A stretch of DNA of 37,674 nt from Phenylobacterium sp. (GCF_031181185.1 NZ_JAPSKZ010000012.1:1-37674); one strand, 5' to 3'. Shown: positions 26,730-35,910, counted from the first letter of the stretch. Made by a program: numbers and translations. Notes: generated by a model not told the origin, from the letters alone.

Positions 26730-27722
26730 TCAGTCCTGTTCGTCTTTCAGCGGCCGGGAGAGCAGGCCTCGGATGGCGGTGTCGACGTCGGCCTCCCCGG
26801 CCAGGATGGCGGCCACGGCTTCGCAGATCGGCGTCTCGACGGCCAGCTTGCGGGCCAGCTGACGCACCGCGGGCGCCGAGGCGACGCCTTCGGCCACCGT
26901 CAGCTTGCCGGCCAGCGCCTCCTGCAGGCTCTGGCCGCCGCCCAGCGCCAGGCCCACGCTCATGTTGCGCGACTGCGGGCTGGAACAGGTCAGCACGAGG
27001 TCGCCCAGCCCGCAGAGCCCGGCCACCGTCTCGGCCTTGGCGCCCAAGGCCACGGCAAGCCGCGTCAGCTCGGCGAAGCCGCGGGTGATCAGCGCCGCGT
27101 GCGCCGAGCGGCCCAGGCCGCGGCCCTCGACGATGCCGCAGGCGATGGCCAGCACGTTCTTCACCGCCCCGCCGGCCTCGGCGCCGACCATGTCGCTGGC
27201 GAAGTAGGGTCGGAAGGTCGGCGTGGCGATCGCCTCCGCCAGGCTTTCGGCGCAGCCCTGTTCCGGGCAGGCCAGGGTCACCGCCGTGGGCAGGCCGCGC
27301 GCCACCTCGCCGGCGAAGCTCGGCCCCGACAGCACTGCGGCCCGCGCCTGCGGAATCGTTTCGGCCAGCACCTCGGTCATCAGCTTCAGCGAGCCCTGCT
27401 CGATGCCCTTGGAGCAGAGCAGGACGGGCAGGCCGTCGCGGGCGTGCGGCGCAAACGCGGTGAGGGTGGAGCGCATGTGCTGAGCCGGCGGCACGGCCAG
27501 GACGAAGTCCACGTCGGCAAGCTCGGCGTAGTCGCCCGTCGCCCGCACGGCGGGATCTAGGGTGACGCCCGCCAGGAAGGTCGCGTTCTCGCGGCGGGCG
27601 TTGACGCTCTCCACGACGTCGGGCTCGCGGGCCCACAGCACGACCTCGCGCCCCGCCCTGGCGCAGACCTGCGCCAGGGCCGTGCCCCACGCGCCGCCGC
27701 CGATCACACCGGCCTTGTTCAT
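26730..27722 (-). CDS. gpsA: glycerol-3-phosphate dehydrogenase [NAD(P)+]
   Basis: A 330-residue enzyme reducing dihydroxyacetone phosphate to sn-glycerol-3-phosphate, the backbone of phospholipids. It has the dinucleotide loop [13 protein letters not shown] (5-17), CSKGIE with K105, SGPSFAGE (132-139) and the catalytic [12 protein letters not shown] (K188). CGLGDLVLT is a further family mark. The ATG overlaps the tsaD stop as ATGA, so the two are coupled. Length is normal. Confidence 0.97.
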   Translation of the reverse strand: MNKAGVIGGGAWGTALAQVCARAGREVVLWAREPDVVESVNARRENATFLAGVTLDPAVRATGDYAELADVDFVLAVPPAQHMRSTLTAFAPHARDGLPVLLCSKGIEQGSLKLMTEVLAETIPQARAAVLSGPSFAGEVARGLPTAVTLACPEQGCAESLAEAIATPTFRPYFASDMVGAEAGGAVKNVLAIACGIVEGRGLGRSAHAALITRGFAELTRLAVALGAKAETVAGLCGLGDLVLTCSSPQSRNMSVGLALGGGQSLQEALAGKLTVAEGVASAPAVRQLARKLAVETPICEAVAAILAGEADVDTAIRGLLSRPLKDEQD

Positions 27723-28807
27723 GCCTTGGCTCCCTTGCGTCCGGCCAGGTGGGTGGGGCTGGCCGCGGCGGCGGCCTCGTCCAGCGGCCAGCGCGGCCGG
27801 GCCACCGCGTCCAGCGGGTCCGACAGGCCCAGCGCCAGCCGCTCGGCGCCGGCCAGCGCGATCATGGCGGCGTTGTCGGTGCAATAAGCCAGGGGCGGGG
27901 CATAGAAGGCGAAGCCCCGCGCCTGCGTCGTCTCGGTCAGACGCGCGCGCACGGCCTTGTTGGCGGCCACCCCGCCCGCCACCACGAACCTCAGGCCGCG
28001 GCCTTCGTGGCGCTGGGCGTAGGCCTTCATGGCCCGGTCGGTGCGTTCGGCCAGCTGGTCGGCGATGGCGGTCTGCACGGCGGCCGCCAGGTCCCGGCGG
28101 TCGGCGTCCGAGCTCAGCCCTTCGGCGATCCGCGCCGCGGCGGTCTTCAGGCCCGAGAAGGAGAAGTCGCAGTCCTTCCGGCCCAGCAGCATGCGCGGAA
28201 GCGTGAAGCGGCTGGGGTCGCCGCCCTCCGCCAGCCGTTCCAGGGCTGGGCCGCCCGGATATGGCAGGCCCAGGGTCTTGGCGATCTTGTCGAAAGCCTC
28301 GCCGGCCGCGTCGTCGATGGTCGACCCCAGGCGCGTGCAGGCGCCGACCCCGGCGACCTCCAGCAGCTGGCAGTGCCCGCCCGAGACCAGCAGCAGCAGG
28401 AAGGGGTAGGCGATCTCGGCCCCCAGCCGTGCGGACACCGCGTGCCCTTCCAGGTGGTTGACCGCTACGAGCGGCAGCCCGCGGGCCAGCGCCACCGCCT
28501 TGCCGAACGACAGTCCCACCATCACGCCGCCGACCAGGCCGGGCCCGGCGGTGGCCGCGACACCGGTCAGGTCGCCATAGCCCGCGCCCGCCTCCGCGAG
28601 AGCGCGCGCGGCAATGCTGTCGATGCTCTCCACATGCGCCCGGGCCGCGATCTCGGGCACAACCCCGCCGAACGGGGCATGCGCGGCGATCTGGCTGCCC
28701 ACGACCGACGACAGCACCTCGACGCGGCCGCCGGTCAGGCGCACCACAGCCGCCGCGGTCTCGTCGCAGCTGGTTTCGAGGCCGAGAACAGTGAAGGTGT
28801 CGGTCAT
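27719..28807 (-). CDS. tsaD: tRNA threonylcarbamoyltransferase subunit TsaD
   Basis: A 362-residue ASKHA-fold enzyme that, with TsaB/TsaE, moves the threonylcarbamoyl group to A37 of tRNAs reading ANN codons (t6A). It has the start [13 protein letters not shown], metal ligands H118 and H122 (NHLEGH), the nucleotide motif [26 protein letters not shown] and D311 (CTDNAAMIA). Length is normal. It heads the minus-strand run to gpsA (4-base overlap), yciI and the Rieske gene, and is divergent from hemC over 71 bases, a common alphaproteobacterial arrangement. Confidence 0.97.
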   Translation of the reverse strand: MTDTFTVLGLETSCDETAAAVVRLTGGRVEVLSSVVGSQIAAHAPFGGVVPEIAARAHVESIDSIAARALAEAGAGYGDLTGVAATAGPGLVGGVMVGLSFGKAVALARGLPLVAVNHLEGHAVSARLGAEIAYPFLLLLVSGGHCQLLEVAGVGACTRLGSTIDDAAGEAFDKIAKTLGLPYPGGPALERLAEGGDPSRFTLPRMLLGRKDCDFSFSGLKTAAARIAEGLSSDADRRDLAAAVQTAIADQLAERTDRAMKAYAQRHEGRGLRFVVAGGVAANKAVRARLTETTQARGFAFYAPPLAYCTDNAAMIALAGAERLALGLSDPLDAVARPRWPLDEAAAAASPTHLAGRKGAKA

Positions 28808-28878
28808 CCGGTTGCCGGGGGCGGCCTGCTCCTGTAGCGAGGCGCTCTTCTGAAGGCTCCCGAGGTAGACTGCCGGCC

Positions 28879-29856
28879 GTGCCCACGCAACCGCCCGCCC
28901 ATCCCAGCCAGGTGCGCATCGGGGCCCGCGGCTCCAAGCTCAGCCTGGCGCAGACCGGGACGGTTCAGCGCCGCATCGCCGCGGCCCTGGGCGTCGATCC
29001 GAGCGACCAGGCCGAGGTCGAGCGTGTGGCCCCCATCGTCGTCATCACCACGACCGGCGACCGCATCCAGGACCGCCGCCTGCTCGAAATCGGCGGCAAG
29101 GGCCTCTTCACCAAGGAGATCGAGGAGGCGCTGATGGACGGCCGCATCGACTGCGCCGTCCATTCCATGAAGGACGTGCCGGCGGCCCTGCCGGAGGGCC
29201 TGTGCATCGCCGCGATCCCCGAACGCGAGGATCCGCGCGACGCCTTCCTGAGCCGCGGCCCGGAACGCCTGGAGGACCTGACCCAGGGCGCCATCCTCGG
29301 CACCGCCAGCCTGCGCCGTCAGGCGCAGTGCCTGCACCGCCGGCCCGACCTGCAGGTCCAGCTCCTGCGCGGCAACGTCGATACGCGCCTGGCCAAGCTG
29401 GCCGCTGGGGAGGCCGACGCCATCCTGCTGGCCTATGCCGGCCTGCGCCGCCTGGGCCTCGGCCACCTGGCGACCAGCCTGATCGACCCGAAGGCGGCTC
29501 CGCCGGCGCCGGGCCAGGGCGCGCTCGCGATCGAGACCCGCGAGGCGGACCGCGACCTGCCGTGGGTCCAGGCCCTGCGTTGCGAGCCCACCACGCTCGC
29601 CGTCGCCGCGGAGCGCGGCGCTCTGACGGCGCTCGAGGCCTCGTGCAAGACGCCGATCGGCGCGCACGCCTGGCTCGAGGGCGGGACCTGCAAGCTCATC
29701 GTCGAGGCGCTCTCGCCCGACGGCCGCCTGCGCTTCCGTCACGCGGGCGAGGCCGAGCTCTCGCAGCTCGCCGACCCCCAGGAATCGGCCCGTGCGCTTG
29801 GGATTTCGCTGGGCGAGGCGATCAAGGCCGAGGCTGGCGACGCCATCGTCCTCTAG
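28879..29856 (+). CDS. hemC: porphobilinogen deaminase (hydroxymethylbilane synthase)
   Basis: A 325-residue enzyme joining four porphobilinogens into hydroxymethylbilane. [13 protein letters not shown] (13-25), the catalytic DCAVHSMKD (91-99), [10 protein letters not shown] (141-150) and C256 in EASCKTPIG, which carries the dipyrromethane cofactor, are all present. The start is GTG at 28879; no Shine-Dalgarno is close, and GTG at 28912 (VRIGARG) is an alternative 11 codons on. Its stop shares CTAG with the small membrane protein gene on the other strand. hemD lies 1.6 kb downstream beyond an inserted minus-strand pair. Confidence 0.96.
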   Translation: MPTQPPAHPSQVRIGARGSKLSLAQTGTVQRRIAAALGVDPSDQAEVERVAPIVVITTTGDRIQDRRLLEIGGKGLFTKEIEEALMDGRIDCAVHSMKDVPAALPEGLCIAAIPEREDPRDAFLSRGPERLEDLTQGAILGTASLRRQAQCLHRRPDLQVQLLRGNVDTRLAKLAAGEADAILLAYAGLRRLGLGHLATSLIDPKAAPPAPGQGALAIETREADRDLPWVQALRCEPTTLAVAAERGALTALEASCKTPIGAHAWLEGGTCKLIVEALSPDGRLRFRHAGEAELSQLADPQESARALGISLGEAIKAEAGDAIVL

Positions 29857-29996
29857 GACCGCCGCCGCCACACGAACGGCAGGCCAAAGATCAGCGGCAG
29901 GAACAGGAAGCCCAACCGGCCGCCGCTCAGCATCCAAACGCCGACGCTGAGCGCCAGGCCGGCCGCCAGGATCGCGAGCGTCAGGGGCCAGCGCAC
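29853..29996 (-). CDS. 47-residue membrane protein
   Basis: A short open frame, GTG to TAG: MRWPLTLAILAAGLALSVGV, a turn WMLSGGR, a second hydrophobic stretch LGFLFLPLIFGLPFVW, then a basic end RRRS. It reads as two transmembrane helices with positive charge at both ends, inside-facing. It begins 3 bases after the alpha/beta hydrolase stop and overlaps the hemC end in CTAG, so it fills the whole gap without an open remainder. No close Shine-Dalgarno is visible, which suggests coupling. Small proteins ending GLPF.WRRR recur in alphaproteobacteria from memory; function unknown. Confidence 0.7.
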   Translation of the reverse strand: MRWPLTLAILAAGLALSVGVWMLSGGRLGFLFLPLIFGLPFVWRRRS

Positions 29997-29999
29997 GGC

Positions 30000-31229
30000 T
30001 CAGGGCCTCCGCTCGCCGCGTGGCCGCGTTACGGGACCGGCTGGGCCGTCATAGGTCCGCCCGGCGTGCTCCGGCGTCGGCCGGTCGGCCCAGGCGGCGC
30101 CATCGGTGAAGACCCGGTCGGCGAACCGCGCGATCGCCTCGTTGTAGTCCTGCGCCAGCTCCACGGGACCGAGGTGGCCGGCCCGCGGCTGGACACTGGG
30201 CTCGGCCCGCGGCGCCCGCTCGACGATCGCCTCGCCGGCCGCCGGGATGGTGACGAGATCGCGGCCGCCGATGAAGACCAGGGTCGGGACCGACAGCGCG
30301 CCGGCCGAGGCCAGGCCCTGCCAGTTCATCATGGCGAGGTTCCCCCTCGCCTGGACGCCGGGGTGGTTCCGCGTCGCGGCCCGCGCGGCGTGCTCGAGCT
30401 GGGCGCGTGTCGGGCGCGTACCGAAGCCGCCGAACCGCATCGCCACGTGCGTGCCGCCGGACAGGTAGCTCTGCCAGTTCATCGCCCACACCAGCGGCCA
30501 AAGCATGATGTCGAGCCGCATCAGTGGGCCCAGGACCGGCTTCATGGCGTATAGCGCCTTGCCGAGGATCGTCGTGCGGGTCGGATCCACTGGCGTGGTG
30601 TTCTCGAGCACGACGCCAAGGACCTGCTGGCCCAACACCCCGGCGTGTCGCGCGACGAAGGTCTGCACGGTCATGCCGCCGATGGAATGGCCGATCAGGA
30701 TCACGCGCCGCGGCCACAGCTCGCGCACGACCGCCAGCAGATCGTCCGCGAAGCCGTCGAGGCTATAGAGTCCATCGGCCGGCCCGCGGGACTGGCCGAG
30801 ACCCGCGAGGTCGTAGGAGACCACCTGATAGCGGCCCGCCAGCATCAGCCGGGCGTCGCGCCACATCCGTGCGTCCAGGCCCCAGCCGTGGACGAAAACG
30901 AGCGCCGGGGCTTCCGGCGGCCCCTCCGCCTCGACGTGGAGCCGCGCGCCGTTGGGGGTTTCAACCACGTGTCCCTCGCGCCGGCGCAGGCGGTCGGCGT
31001 CGTCGCCCGGCCGGGCCAGCAGCCACAGGACTGGCGTGCGCCCAAGCAGGGAGACCGTGAGGAGCGCCAGCCCCGTCCACAGGCGCCAACCAATGTCGTC
31101 TTCATAGATGACGCCGGTGGCCTCCAGCGTCTGCCGCAGATCCCACCAGGACCAGACGAGGTAGAGCCCGCCGGCCAGCAAGGCCAGCGAGACAAGCGCC
31201 ATAAGACGCTGGAAAAGTTGCAGAAGCAT
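30000..31229 (-). CDS. membrane-anchored alpha/beta hydrolase
   Basis: A 409-residue protein. Two N-terminal hydrophobic segments (about 9-28 and 48-70) anchor it in the inner membrane, followed by an alpha/beta-hydrolase domain: VFVHGWGLDARMW (oxyanion-hole HG), SYDLAGLGQS, the nucleophile elbow GHSIGG, the acid in FIGGRDLVT and the final histidine in AGHLGPVE. The esterase or lipase substrate is unknown. Its end is Pro/Arg-rich. It is divergent from hemD over 191 bases; a GAGTC site lies at 31245. The 47-residue membrane protein follows in an apparent operon. Confidence 0.9.
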   Translation of the reverse strand: MLLQLFQRLMALVSLALLAGGLYLVWSWWDLRQTLEATGVIYEDDIGWRLWTGLALLTVSLLGRTPVLWLLARPGDDADRLRRREGHVVETPNGARLHVEAEGPPEAPALVFVHGWGLDARMWRDARLMLAGRYQVVSYDLAGLGQSRGPADGLYSLDGFADDLLAVVRELWPRRVILIGHSIGGMTVQTFVARHAGVLGQQVLGVVLENTTPVDPTRTTILGKALYAMKPVLGPLMRLDIMLWPLVWAMNWQSYLSGGTHVAMRFGGFGTRPTRAQLEHAARAATRNHPGVQARGNLAMMNWQGLASAGALSVPTLVFIGGRDLVTIPAAGEAIVERAPRAEPSVQPRAGHLGPVELAQDYNEAIARFADRVFTDGAAWADRPTPEHAGRTYDGPAGPVTRPRGERRP

Positions 31230-31420
31230 CCGTCACCCGTTCCCGAGTCCAAGGCTGCGTAAGCCGCGGCGGCGGGGTGCGGTTCCGGCGACCAAGCGTC
31301 GCTTTAAGGTCACGCTTGCGTGCACAACTGTGACGGGTGGGCGCACCGGGATTGAACGCGGGGCCGACCGGCCTCAGGGTCGTTTCCAAAAGCTAAAGGG
31401 GTTCGGGGCGAGAAGGCAGC

Positions 31421-32125
31421 ATGGCCGCCCGCCGTCAGAAGATCTGGATCACCCGCGCCCAGCCCGGCGCGGACCTCACCGCCGAGCGCGTGCGGGCGCT
31501 GGGGCATGAGGCGGTGGTGGCGCCGCTGCTCGCCGTCCGCATCCTGCCGAACGTCGCGGTCGATCTGTCCGGCGTCGCCGCGCTTGCCTTCACCTCGGCC
31601 AACGGGGTGCGCGCCTTCGCCGACGCCTGCGGGGAGCGGTCCCTGCGCGTCTTTGCGGTCGGCGCGGCCACCGCACAGGCCGCCCGCGCCGCCGGTTTCC
31701 GCTCGGTGCTTTCGGCCGACGGCGACGTCGAGGCGCTGGCGGAAGGCATCGGCATCCGCCGCAGCGAGCTGAAGGGCGCGGTCCTGCATCCGGGCGCCGC
31801 CGAGCCGGCCGGCGACCTGGCCGGCGCGCTCGAGAAGCACGGCGTGGAGGCTCGCCGCCTGATCCTCTACGAGACCGCTCCGGTCAGCCTCTCGCCCGAA
31901 CAGGTGGAAGCGCTGGTCAGCTCCGACGCCGCCCTCCTGCACTCGCCGCGCGCCGCCCAGGTGCTGGCCAAGGTGCTGAAGGCCCGCCCCGCGCCCGGGT
32001 TGCGGGCTCTGGGCCTCTCCAAGGCGGTCATCAAGCCGCTGCAGCGCACGCCCCTCGCCGCCAAGGCCTATCCTCCGTTCCCGCTGGAAGCGGCGCTCCT
32101 CAACCTGATCGACCGCCGCCCATGA
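31421..32125 (+). CDS. hemD: uroporphyrinogen-III synthase
   Basis: A 234-residue enzyme that closes and inverts ring D of hydroxymethylbilane to give uroporphyrinogen III. HemD proteins are poorly conserved; the marks are WITRAQPGADLTAERVRALG at the start, LAFTSANGVRAFA, FAVGAATAQAARAAGF, VLHPGAAEPAGDLAGALE and the C-terminal LSKAVIKPLQ with VALLHSPRAA-like LLHSPRAAQV. It precedes the mitofilin-like gene with an ATGA overlap. The 191-base gap before it holds no certain promoter. Confidence 0.92.
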   Translation: MAARRQKIWITRAQPGADLTAERVRALGHEAVVAPLLAVRILPNVAVDLSGVAALAFTSANGVRAFADACGERSLRVFAVGAATAQAARAAGFRSVLSADGDVEALAEGIGIRRSELKGAVLHPGAAEPAGDLAGALEKHGVEARRLILYETAPVSLSPEQVEALVSSDAALLHSPRAAQVLAKVLKARPAPGLRALGLSKAVIKPLQRTPLAAKAYPPFPLEAALLNLIDRRP

Positions 32126-32964
32126 ACCTGCGCGCCGACCCCGCCCTCCCGAAGGATCCCGCCGAGTACCGGCGCCGGCCCCTGGGCCTGGGCCTGTGGT
32201 CGCTGCTAGCCCTCTGCGCCCTGTGCCTGCTCGTGGGCGTGGGCGCCGGCGTGCTGGCTCCGCGGATCCTCGCCGAGCCGCCGGCGCCCGCCGGCATGCC
32301 CGCCTCCACGGAGGTCCCGACCTCCGTCGCGGCCGCTCCGCCCGAACTCGAGCGCGCCGAACCCGCTGAGATCCAGCGGCTGAACGCCCGCATCGCCGCC
32401 CTGGAGAGCGAAGGCGCCCGCACCAGCGAAGCCGCTGCCGCCGCCCTCGCGGCCGCCGCGCTGGTCGAGGCCAGCCAGGGCTCGGAGCCCTTCGCCGTCG
32501 AACTTGCCGCCCTGCGCGCCGCCTCGCCGGACCTGCCGGAACTCGCCGCCCTGGCGCGCGTGGCCCAGCAGGGCGCCCCCAGCCGCGCCCAGCTCGCCGC
32601 CGAGTTCCCGCGCTACGCCGCCCGCGCGGCCAGCGCCGCCCGCACGCCGGGGCCCGACGCCAAGCTTGGCGACCGCATCGTCTACGTCCTGTCGCGCGTC
32701 GTCAGCGTCCGGCAGGTGAGCGACACGCAGGGCCCTGGCGCGGACGCCGTGCTCGCCCGCGCCGAACAGGCCCTGCAGCAGGGCGACGTGGTTGGCGCGC
32801 TGAAGGCCCTCGACGCCCTGCCGCCCAACGCCCGCGACAGCATGGCCCCTTGGCGCGCCGAGGCTGAGCGCCGCGCCCATATCGACCGCCAGGCGGTGCG
32901 CCTGCGCACGCGGGCGGTGCGCGACCTGCAGGCGGCCGGCATCGCTTCGGAGGGCGCGGCATGA
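32122..32964 (+). CDS. mitofilin-like (alphaproteobacterial Mic60) protein
   Basis: A 280-residue inner-membrane protein. A single transmembrane segment at about 24-46 (LWSLLALCALCLLVGVGAG) follows a short basic cytoplasmic end; a Pro/Ala linker and a coiled coil (about 83-120, EIQRLNARIAALESE) come next. The C-terminal mitofilin-like signature is KLGDRIVYVLSRVVSVRQ and ADAVLARAEQALQQGDVVGA. Alphaproteobacterial Mic60 homologues, related to the mitochondrial cristae organiser, are known from this place between hemD and hemY; they shape or tether the inner membrane. ATGA overlaps join it to both neighbours, so the three are one transcript. Confidence 0.88.
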   Translation: MNLRADPALPKDPAEYRRRPLGLGLWSLLALCALCLLVGVGAGVLAPRILAEPPAPAGMPASTEVPTSVAAAPPELERAEPAEIQRLNARIAALESEGARTSEAAAAALAAAALVEASQGSEPFAVELAALRAASPDLPELAALARVAQQGAPSRAQLAAEFPRYAARAASAARTPGPDAKLGDRIVYVLSRVVSVRQVSDTQGPGADAVLARAEQALQQGDVVGALKALDALPPNARDSMAPWRAEAERRAHIDRQAVRLRTRAVRDLQAAGIASEGAA

Positions 32965-34475
32965 TCCGGGCGGCGATCGTCTTCTTCCTGGTGGCCGCCG
33001 TCGCTGTCGCCGTCCTCGCGCTGACCGGCGACCCTGGCCAGGCCAGCGTCGTCTGGCTGGGCTGGCGCGCTGACATGACCGCCGCCGCGGCCCTGCTGAT
33101 TGCGTTGCTGGCCAGCCTCGCCGCAGCCGTGATCTGGCGCACCGTGCTGTGGATCCTGGACGCTCCGCGGCGGACCGAGCAGGCCCGCGCCGAGGCCCGG
33201 CGACGGCAGGCGAACGACGTCCTGGCGCGCGGCTTCCTGGCCGCCGCAGGCGGCGACGGCGCCGAAGCCCGCCGGCTCGCCCGAAAGGCGGCCGATCTCG
33301 CCTCCGACACCCCAGCGCTCGTCCGCGTCCTCGCCGCCCAGGCCGCCGAAGCCGCGGGCGACGTGGAGGAGGCCCGCGCCGCCTACACCGCCATGCTGGG
33401 CTTCCCCGAGATGCGCCTGGCCGGCCACAAGGGACTGATGCAGCTGGCGCTCGCCCAGGGCGCCCGCGAGACCGCCCTGCGCCACGCCCAGGAAGCCTAC
33501 GGCGAGGCCCGTTCGGCCCGCTGGGCCTGGCGCGCCCTGCTGGAAGCCCAGCTGGAAGGCGGCGATTGGGCCGGCGCGCTGTCGCTGGTGAAGGGCGCGC
33601 TGGACCGCAAGATCGTCCCGCCGGTGGTGGCTGAACGCGCCCGCGCCGCCCTGCTGGCCGCCTCCGCCGCTCAACTCGAGCATGCGCCCGAGCCCAAGGC
33701 GCGCGGCCTGGCCCTCGACCACGCCGTCGAGGCCGCCAAGCTGCAGCCGGGCTTCGCGCCCGGCGTCGTCATGGCCGCGCGCCTGCTGACCCAGGAAGGC
33801 AAGATCGGCCGCGCCGCCGCGACCGTGGAGAACGCCTGGCGGGCCGCGCCGCACCCGGCCCTGTGGCTGGCCTACCGTGACCTGCGCACCGACGAGACGC
33901 CGCGCGAACGCGCCCAGCGGCTGTCCGAACTCGCCGCTGTGAACCCGACGCATCGCGAGAGCCTGATCCTGCATGTCGAGCGGGCGCTGATCGCCGGCGA
34001 CGCCGCCGCCGCCCGCGAGGCCGCCGCCGCGCTGGAAGCCGAGCCGCCCACGGCCCGGATCTGTGGCCTGATGGCCCGCATGGCCTTCGCCGCCGGCAGC
34101 CCCGACGAAGCCCGCGTGTGGCTGGCCCGCGGCATCAGCGCCCCGCACGAGCCCGACTGGTCCGACCTCGACCCCGAGGGCCGCGCCTTCGCCTACAACG
34201 CCCAGGACTGGGCGCGCCTCGTGATCACCTACGCCGAGACGGGCGAGCTGATCCATCCGCGGCACGAGCGGGCCGAGCGCTCCCTGCGCGAACTCCCCGA
34301 ACTGCCGCTGGCCTACGACTCCGAGCCGATGCTCACCGAGCCGGTGCTCTATCCGGTGGACGCCGAGGACTACGGCGCCGAGCCGCCCGCGGGCCTCGAA
34401 GGCCCGCCTGCGGAAACGTCGCGGCGCGGCGCTGCGAGGCGGCGCTTGGCGAACGGCCCTCGAGCCGCTAAATAG
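32961..34475 (+). CDS. hemY: HemY-like TPR membrane protein
   Basis: A 504-residue protein of the HemY-N family. Two transmembrane segments (2-21 and 40-62) flank a short loop with GQASVVWLGWRADMT, the HemY-N mark. A long alpha-helical tetratricopeptide array follows (about 80-430), with repeats such as ARRLARKAADL, ALRHAQEAYGEA and ALDHAVEAAKLQPGF. The end is disordered and basic. It has no protoporphyrinogen-oxidase flavin motif, so it is not the Gram-positive HemY enzyme; its role in heme synthesis is unproven. It overlaps the mitofilin gene in ATGA. Confidence 0.92.
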   Translation: MIRAAIVFFLVAAVAVAVLALTGDPGQASVVWLGWRADMTAAAALLIALLASLAAAVIWRTVLWILDAPRRTEQARAEARRRQANDVLARGFLAAAGGDGAEARRLARKAADLASDTPALVRVLAAQAAEAAGDVEEARAAYTAMLGFPEMRLAGHKGLMQLALAQGARETALRHAQEAYGEARSARWAWRALLEAQLEGGDWAGALSLVKGALDRKIVPPVVAERARAALLAASAAQLEHAPEPKARGLALDHAVEAAKLQPGFAPGVVMAARLLTQEGKIGRAAATVENAWRAAPHPALWLAYRDLRTDETPRERAQRLSELAAVNPTHRESLILHVERALIAGDAAAAREAAAALEAEPPTARICGLMARMAFAAGSPDEARVWLARGISAPHEPDWSDLDPEGRAFAYNAQDWARLVITYAETGELIHPRHERAERSLRELPELPLAYDSEPMLTEPVLYPVDAEDYGAEPPAGLEGPPAETSRRGAARRRLANGPRAAK

Positions 34476-34482
34476 GCGCCTC

Positions 34483-34516
34483 CCCGCGGGCCGGACCTCG
34501 GTCCGAACCGCGCGGG
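34483..34516 (+). terminator. two-part hairpin between hemY and the tRNA gene
   Basis: CCCGCG (34483-34488) pairs with CGCGGG (34511-34516), and inside it CGGAC (34492-34496) pairs with GTCCG (34501-34505) around a CTCG loop. It is placed 8 bases after hemY and 11 before the tRNA, without a T-tract. It may end hemY transcription or mark tRNA processing. Confidence 0.4.
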
Positions 34517-34527
34517 ACGCCCTGTGG

Positions 34528-34603
34528 GCCGCCTTAGCTCAGCCGGTAGAGCGGCGCATTCGTAATGCGTAGGTCAGGTGTTCGAGTCACCTAGGCGGCA
34601 CCA
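34528..34603 (+). tRNA. tRNA-Thr (anticodon CGT)
   Basis: A complete 76-base cloverleaf. The acceptor GCCGCCT pairs fully with AGGCGGC; D-stem GCTC/GAGC; anticodon stem GCGCA/TGCGT (one G-T pair) with loop TTCGTAA, giving anticodon CGT (Thr, ACG codons); T-stem AGGTG/CACCT with loop TTCGAGT; discriminator A and encoded CCA (34601-34603). It is transcribed in the same direction as hemY. Confidence 0.97.
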
Positions 34604-34711
34604 CTTCTCCCTCTTCTCCCACATGAAATCCGCTCCGGCTGCGGCCCGCTGTCACGCGGGGGATGGCGTGGCGTGCGGCCGGCCTTACTCTCCTCGTGTT
34701 CGGGGGCAGGG

Positions 34712-35608
34712 ATGACGATCGGCAGGGCGCAGTGGGCGACAGAGGTCTCGGCGGGGTTCATCCTCGACCAGATCAAGTTCGGCCGCGGCCTGTTCGACTT
34801 CCTGGACGCCCTGATCGTCGTGGCGGTCACCCAGGCCAACGTCGAGCTGGTCCTGCGCGACCCGGCCCTGCAGCGCGCCTACGCCGCCTATGACGCCCCG
34901 CCGCCCGACGAACTGCGCCGGCCGATCAGCGTCAACGCGCTGGCCCAGTCCCTGCGCCTGCCGTTCGAGACCGTGCGGCGGCGGGTGTCGCGCCTGGTGC
35001 TGTTCGGGATACTGAAGGTTTCGGCCGACGGCGTCTGGACGCCTGGGGCGAAGGTCCGCTCGCCGCTGCACCGCAAGGTCGCCGAGGCGGGGTACGCCCG
35101 AATGCTCGCGCTTCGGGCGCGGCTCGCGGTCCTGCCTGAGCTTCAGGACCTGCCCCGGGCCGAGCCCTGGGCGAGAACGTCCCCGCCGCTGCGCGCCGCC
35201 GCCCGCGTTTCCGCGGAGTACCTGCTGCGCTTCGTCGACCTGCTCACGGCCGAGATCGGCGACGTCGTCGATGCGGCGGTCTGGCTGGAGATCCTGCGCT
35301 CCAACACCGCCGAGAGCGATCGCGGCCCCGATCAGCGCGCAGACCGTCGAGCCGTCCGCCCCGCCCTGGTCGCCAGGCGGTTGGCCCTGCCCGCGGAAAC
35401 GGTCCGCCGCCGCGCCGCCCAGCTGGTCTCGACCGGCGCCTGCGATCAGGTCGCCGCCGGCCTCGTCATCAGCGAAGAAATCCTCGCCCGGCCACAGTAC
35501 GCGGCGCTCGCCGAACGCAACCTGGCGGACCTTCGCCGGATGCTGGCGCAGCTCGCACAGCTGGGCGCCTTCCGCTTGGACGAGGCGCAGACGCGGGCGG
35601 CAGCCTAG
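34712..35608 (+). CDS. tandem-duplicated winged-helix protein, function unknown
   Basis: A 298-residue protein I cannot assign to a named family. It is two similar halves: LRLPFETVRRRVSRLV (81-96) and LALPAETVRRRAAQLV (224-239) are the recognition-helix regions of two wHTH units 143 residues apart. Each is preceded by RRP-ISVNALAQS or RRAVRPALVARR and a hydrophobic helix (FDFLDALIVVAV, LRFVDLLTAEI), and followed by a long helix ending RARLAVL or RRMLAQLAQL. It could bind an extended or inverted DNA site as a monomer. The ATG at 34712 has CAGGG just upstream. It lies downstream of the tRNA; its stop shares CTAG with the convergent 69-residue gene. Confidence 0.8.
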   Translation: MTIGRAQWATEVSAGFILDQIKFGRGLFDFLDALIVVAVTQANVELVLRDPALQRAYAAYDAPPPDELRRPISVNALAQSLRLPFETVRRRVSRLVLFGILKVSADGVWTPGAKVRSPLHRKVAEAGYARMLALRARLAVLPELQDLPRAEPWARTSPPLRAAARVSAEYLLRFVDLLTAEIGDVVDAAVWLEILRSNTAESDRGPDQRADRRAVRPALVARRLALPAETVRRRAAQLVSTGACDQVAAGLVISEEILARPQYAALAERNLADLRRMLAQLAQLGAFRLDEAQTRAAA

Positions 35609-35814
35609 AGCCCTTCGGTCCGGGCTTCCTCTTCCTGCTCGCCCATCAGCGCCAGGTCGGGATGCTTGGCGATCAGCTCGGCGCGGTCACGGGCCAGCTG
35701 TTCCCAGTGGTCGGCCATCTCCAGGAGCTGGCCGCGCTGTTCCGGCGAGGCCATCTTGGCCGCCAGGTCGCGGCACTCCTTGGCGTGGAGCCGATACTCG
35801 GAGGCCTTCTTCAT
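35605..35814 (-). CDS. small conserved alpha-helical protein
   Basis: A 69-residue protein starting MKKASEYRLHAKECRDLA, then MASPEQRGQLLEMADHWEQLA and an acidic tail. The pattern YR..A.ECR.LA...P..R..LL.MA..WE.LA recurs in many alphaproteobacterial small proteins of unknown function, by memory. It should be two amphipathic helices and cytosolic. AGGG 9 bases upstream is a weak ribosome site; GTG 9 bases earlier is an alternative. It overlaps the convergent wHTH gene in CTAG and is divergent from mcd. Confidence 0.8.
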   Translation of the reverse strand: MKKASEYRLHAKECRDLAAKMASPEQRGQLLEMADHWEQLARDRAELIAKHPDLALMGEQEEEARTEGL

Positions 35815-35910
35815 GGCCGGCACCCTGTCAGAGACGCCGCCGATCGGGAAGTGGTTGTCTTCCGTAGGGCGGCGCTGCCATGACGGGGCGAGGGAACGCA
35901 GGGAGCGCAC

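Noticed and set aside
34528-34711. tRNA-Thr as an integration site for a mobile element
   Set aside because: No integrase, no repeated tRNA end downstream, and gene content stays ordinary on both sides.
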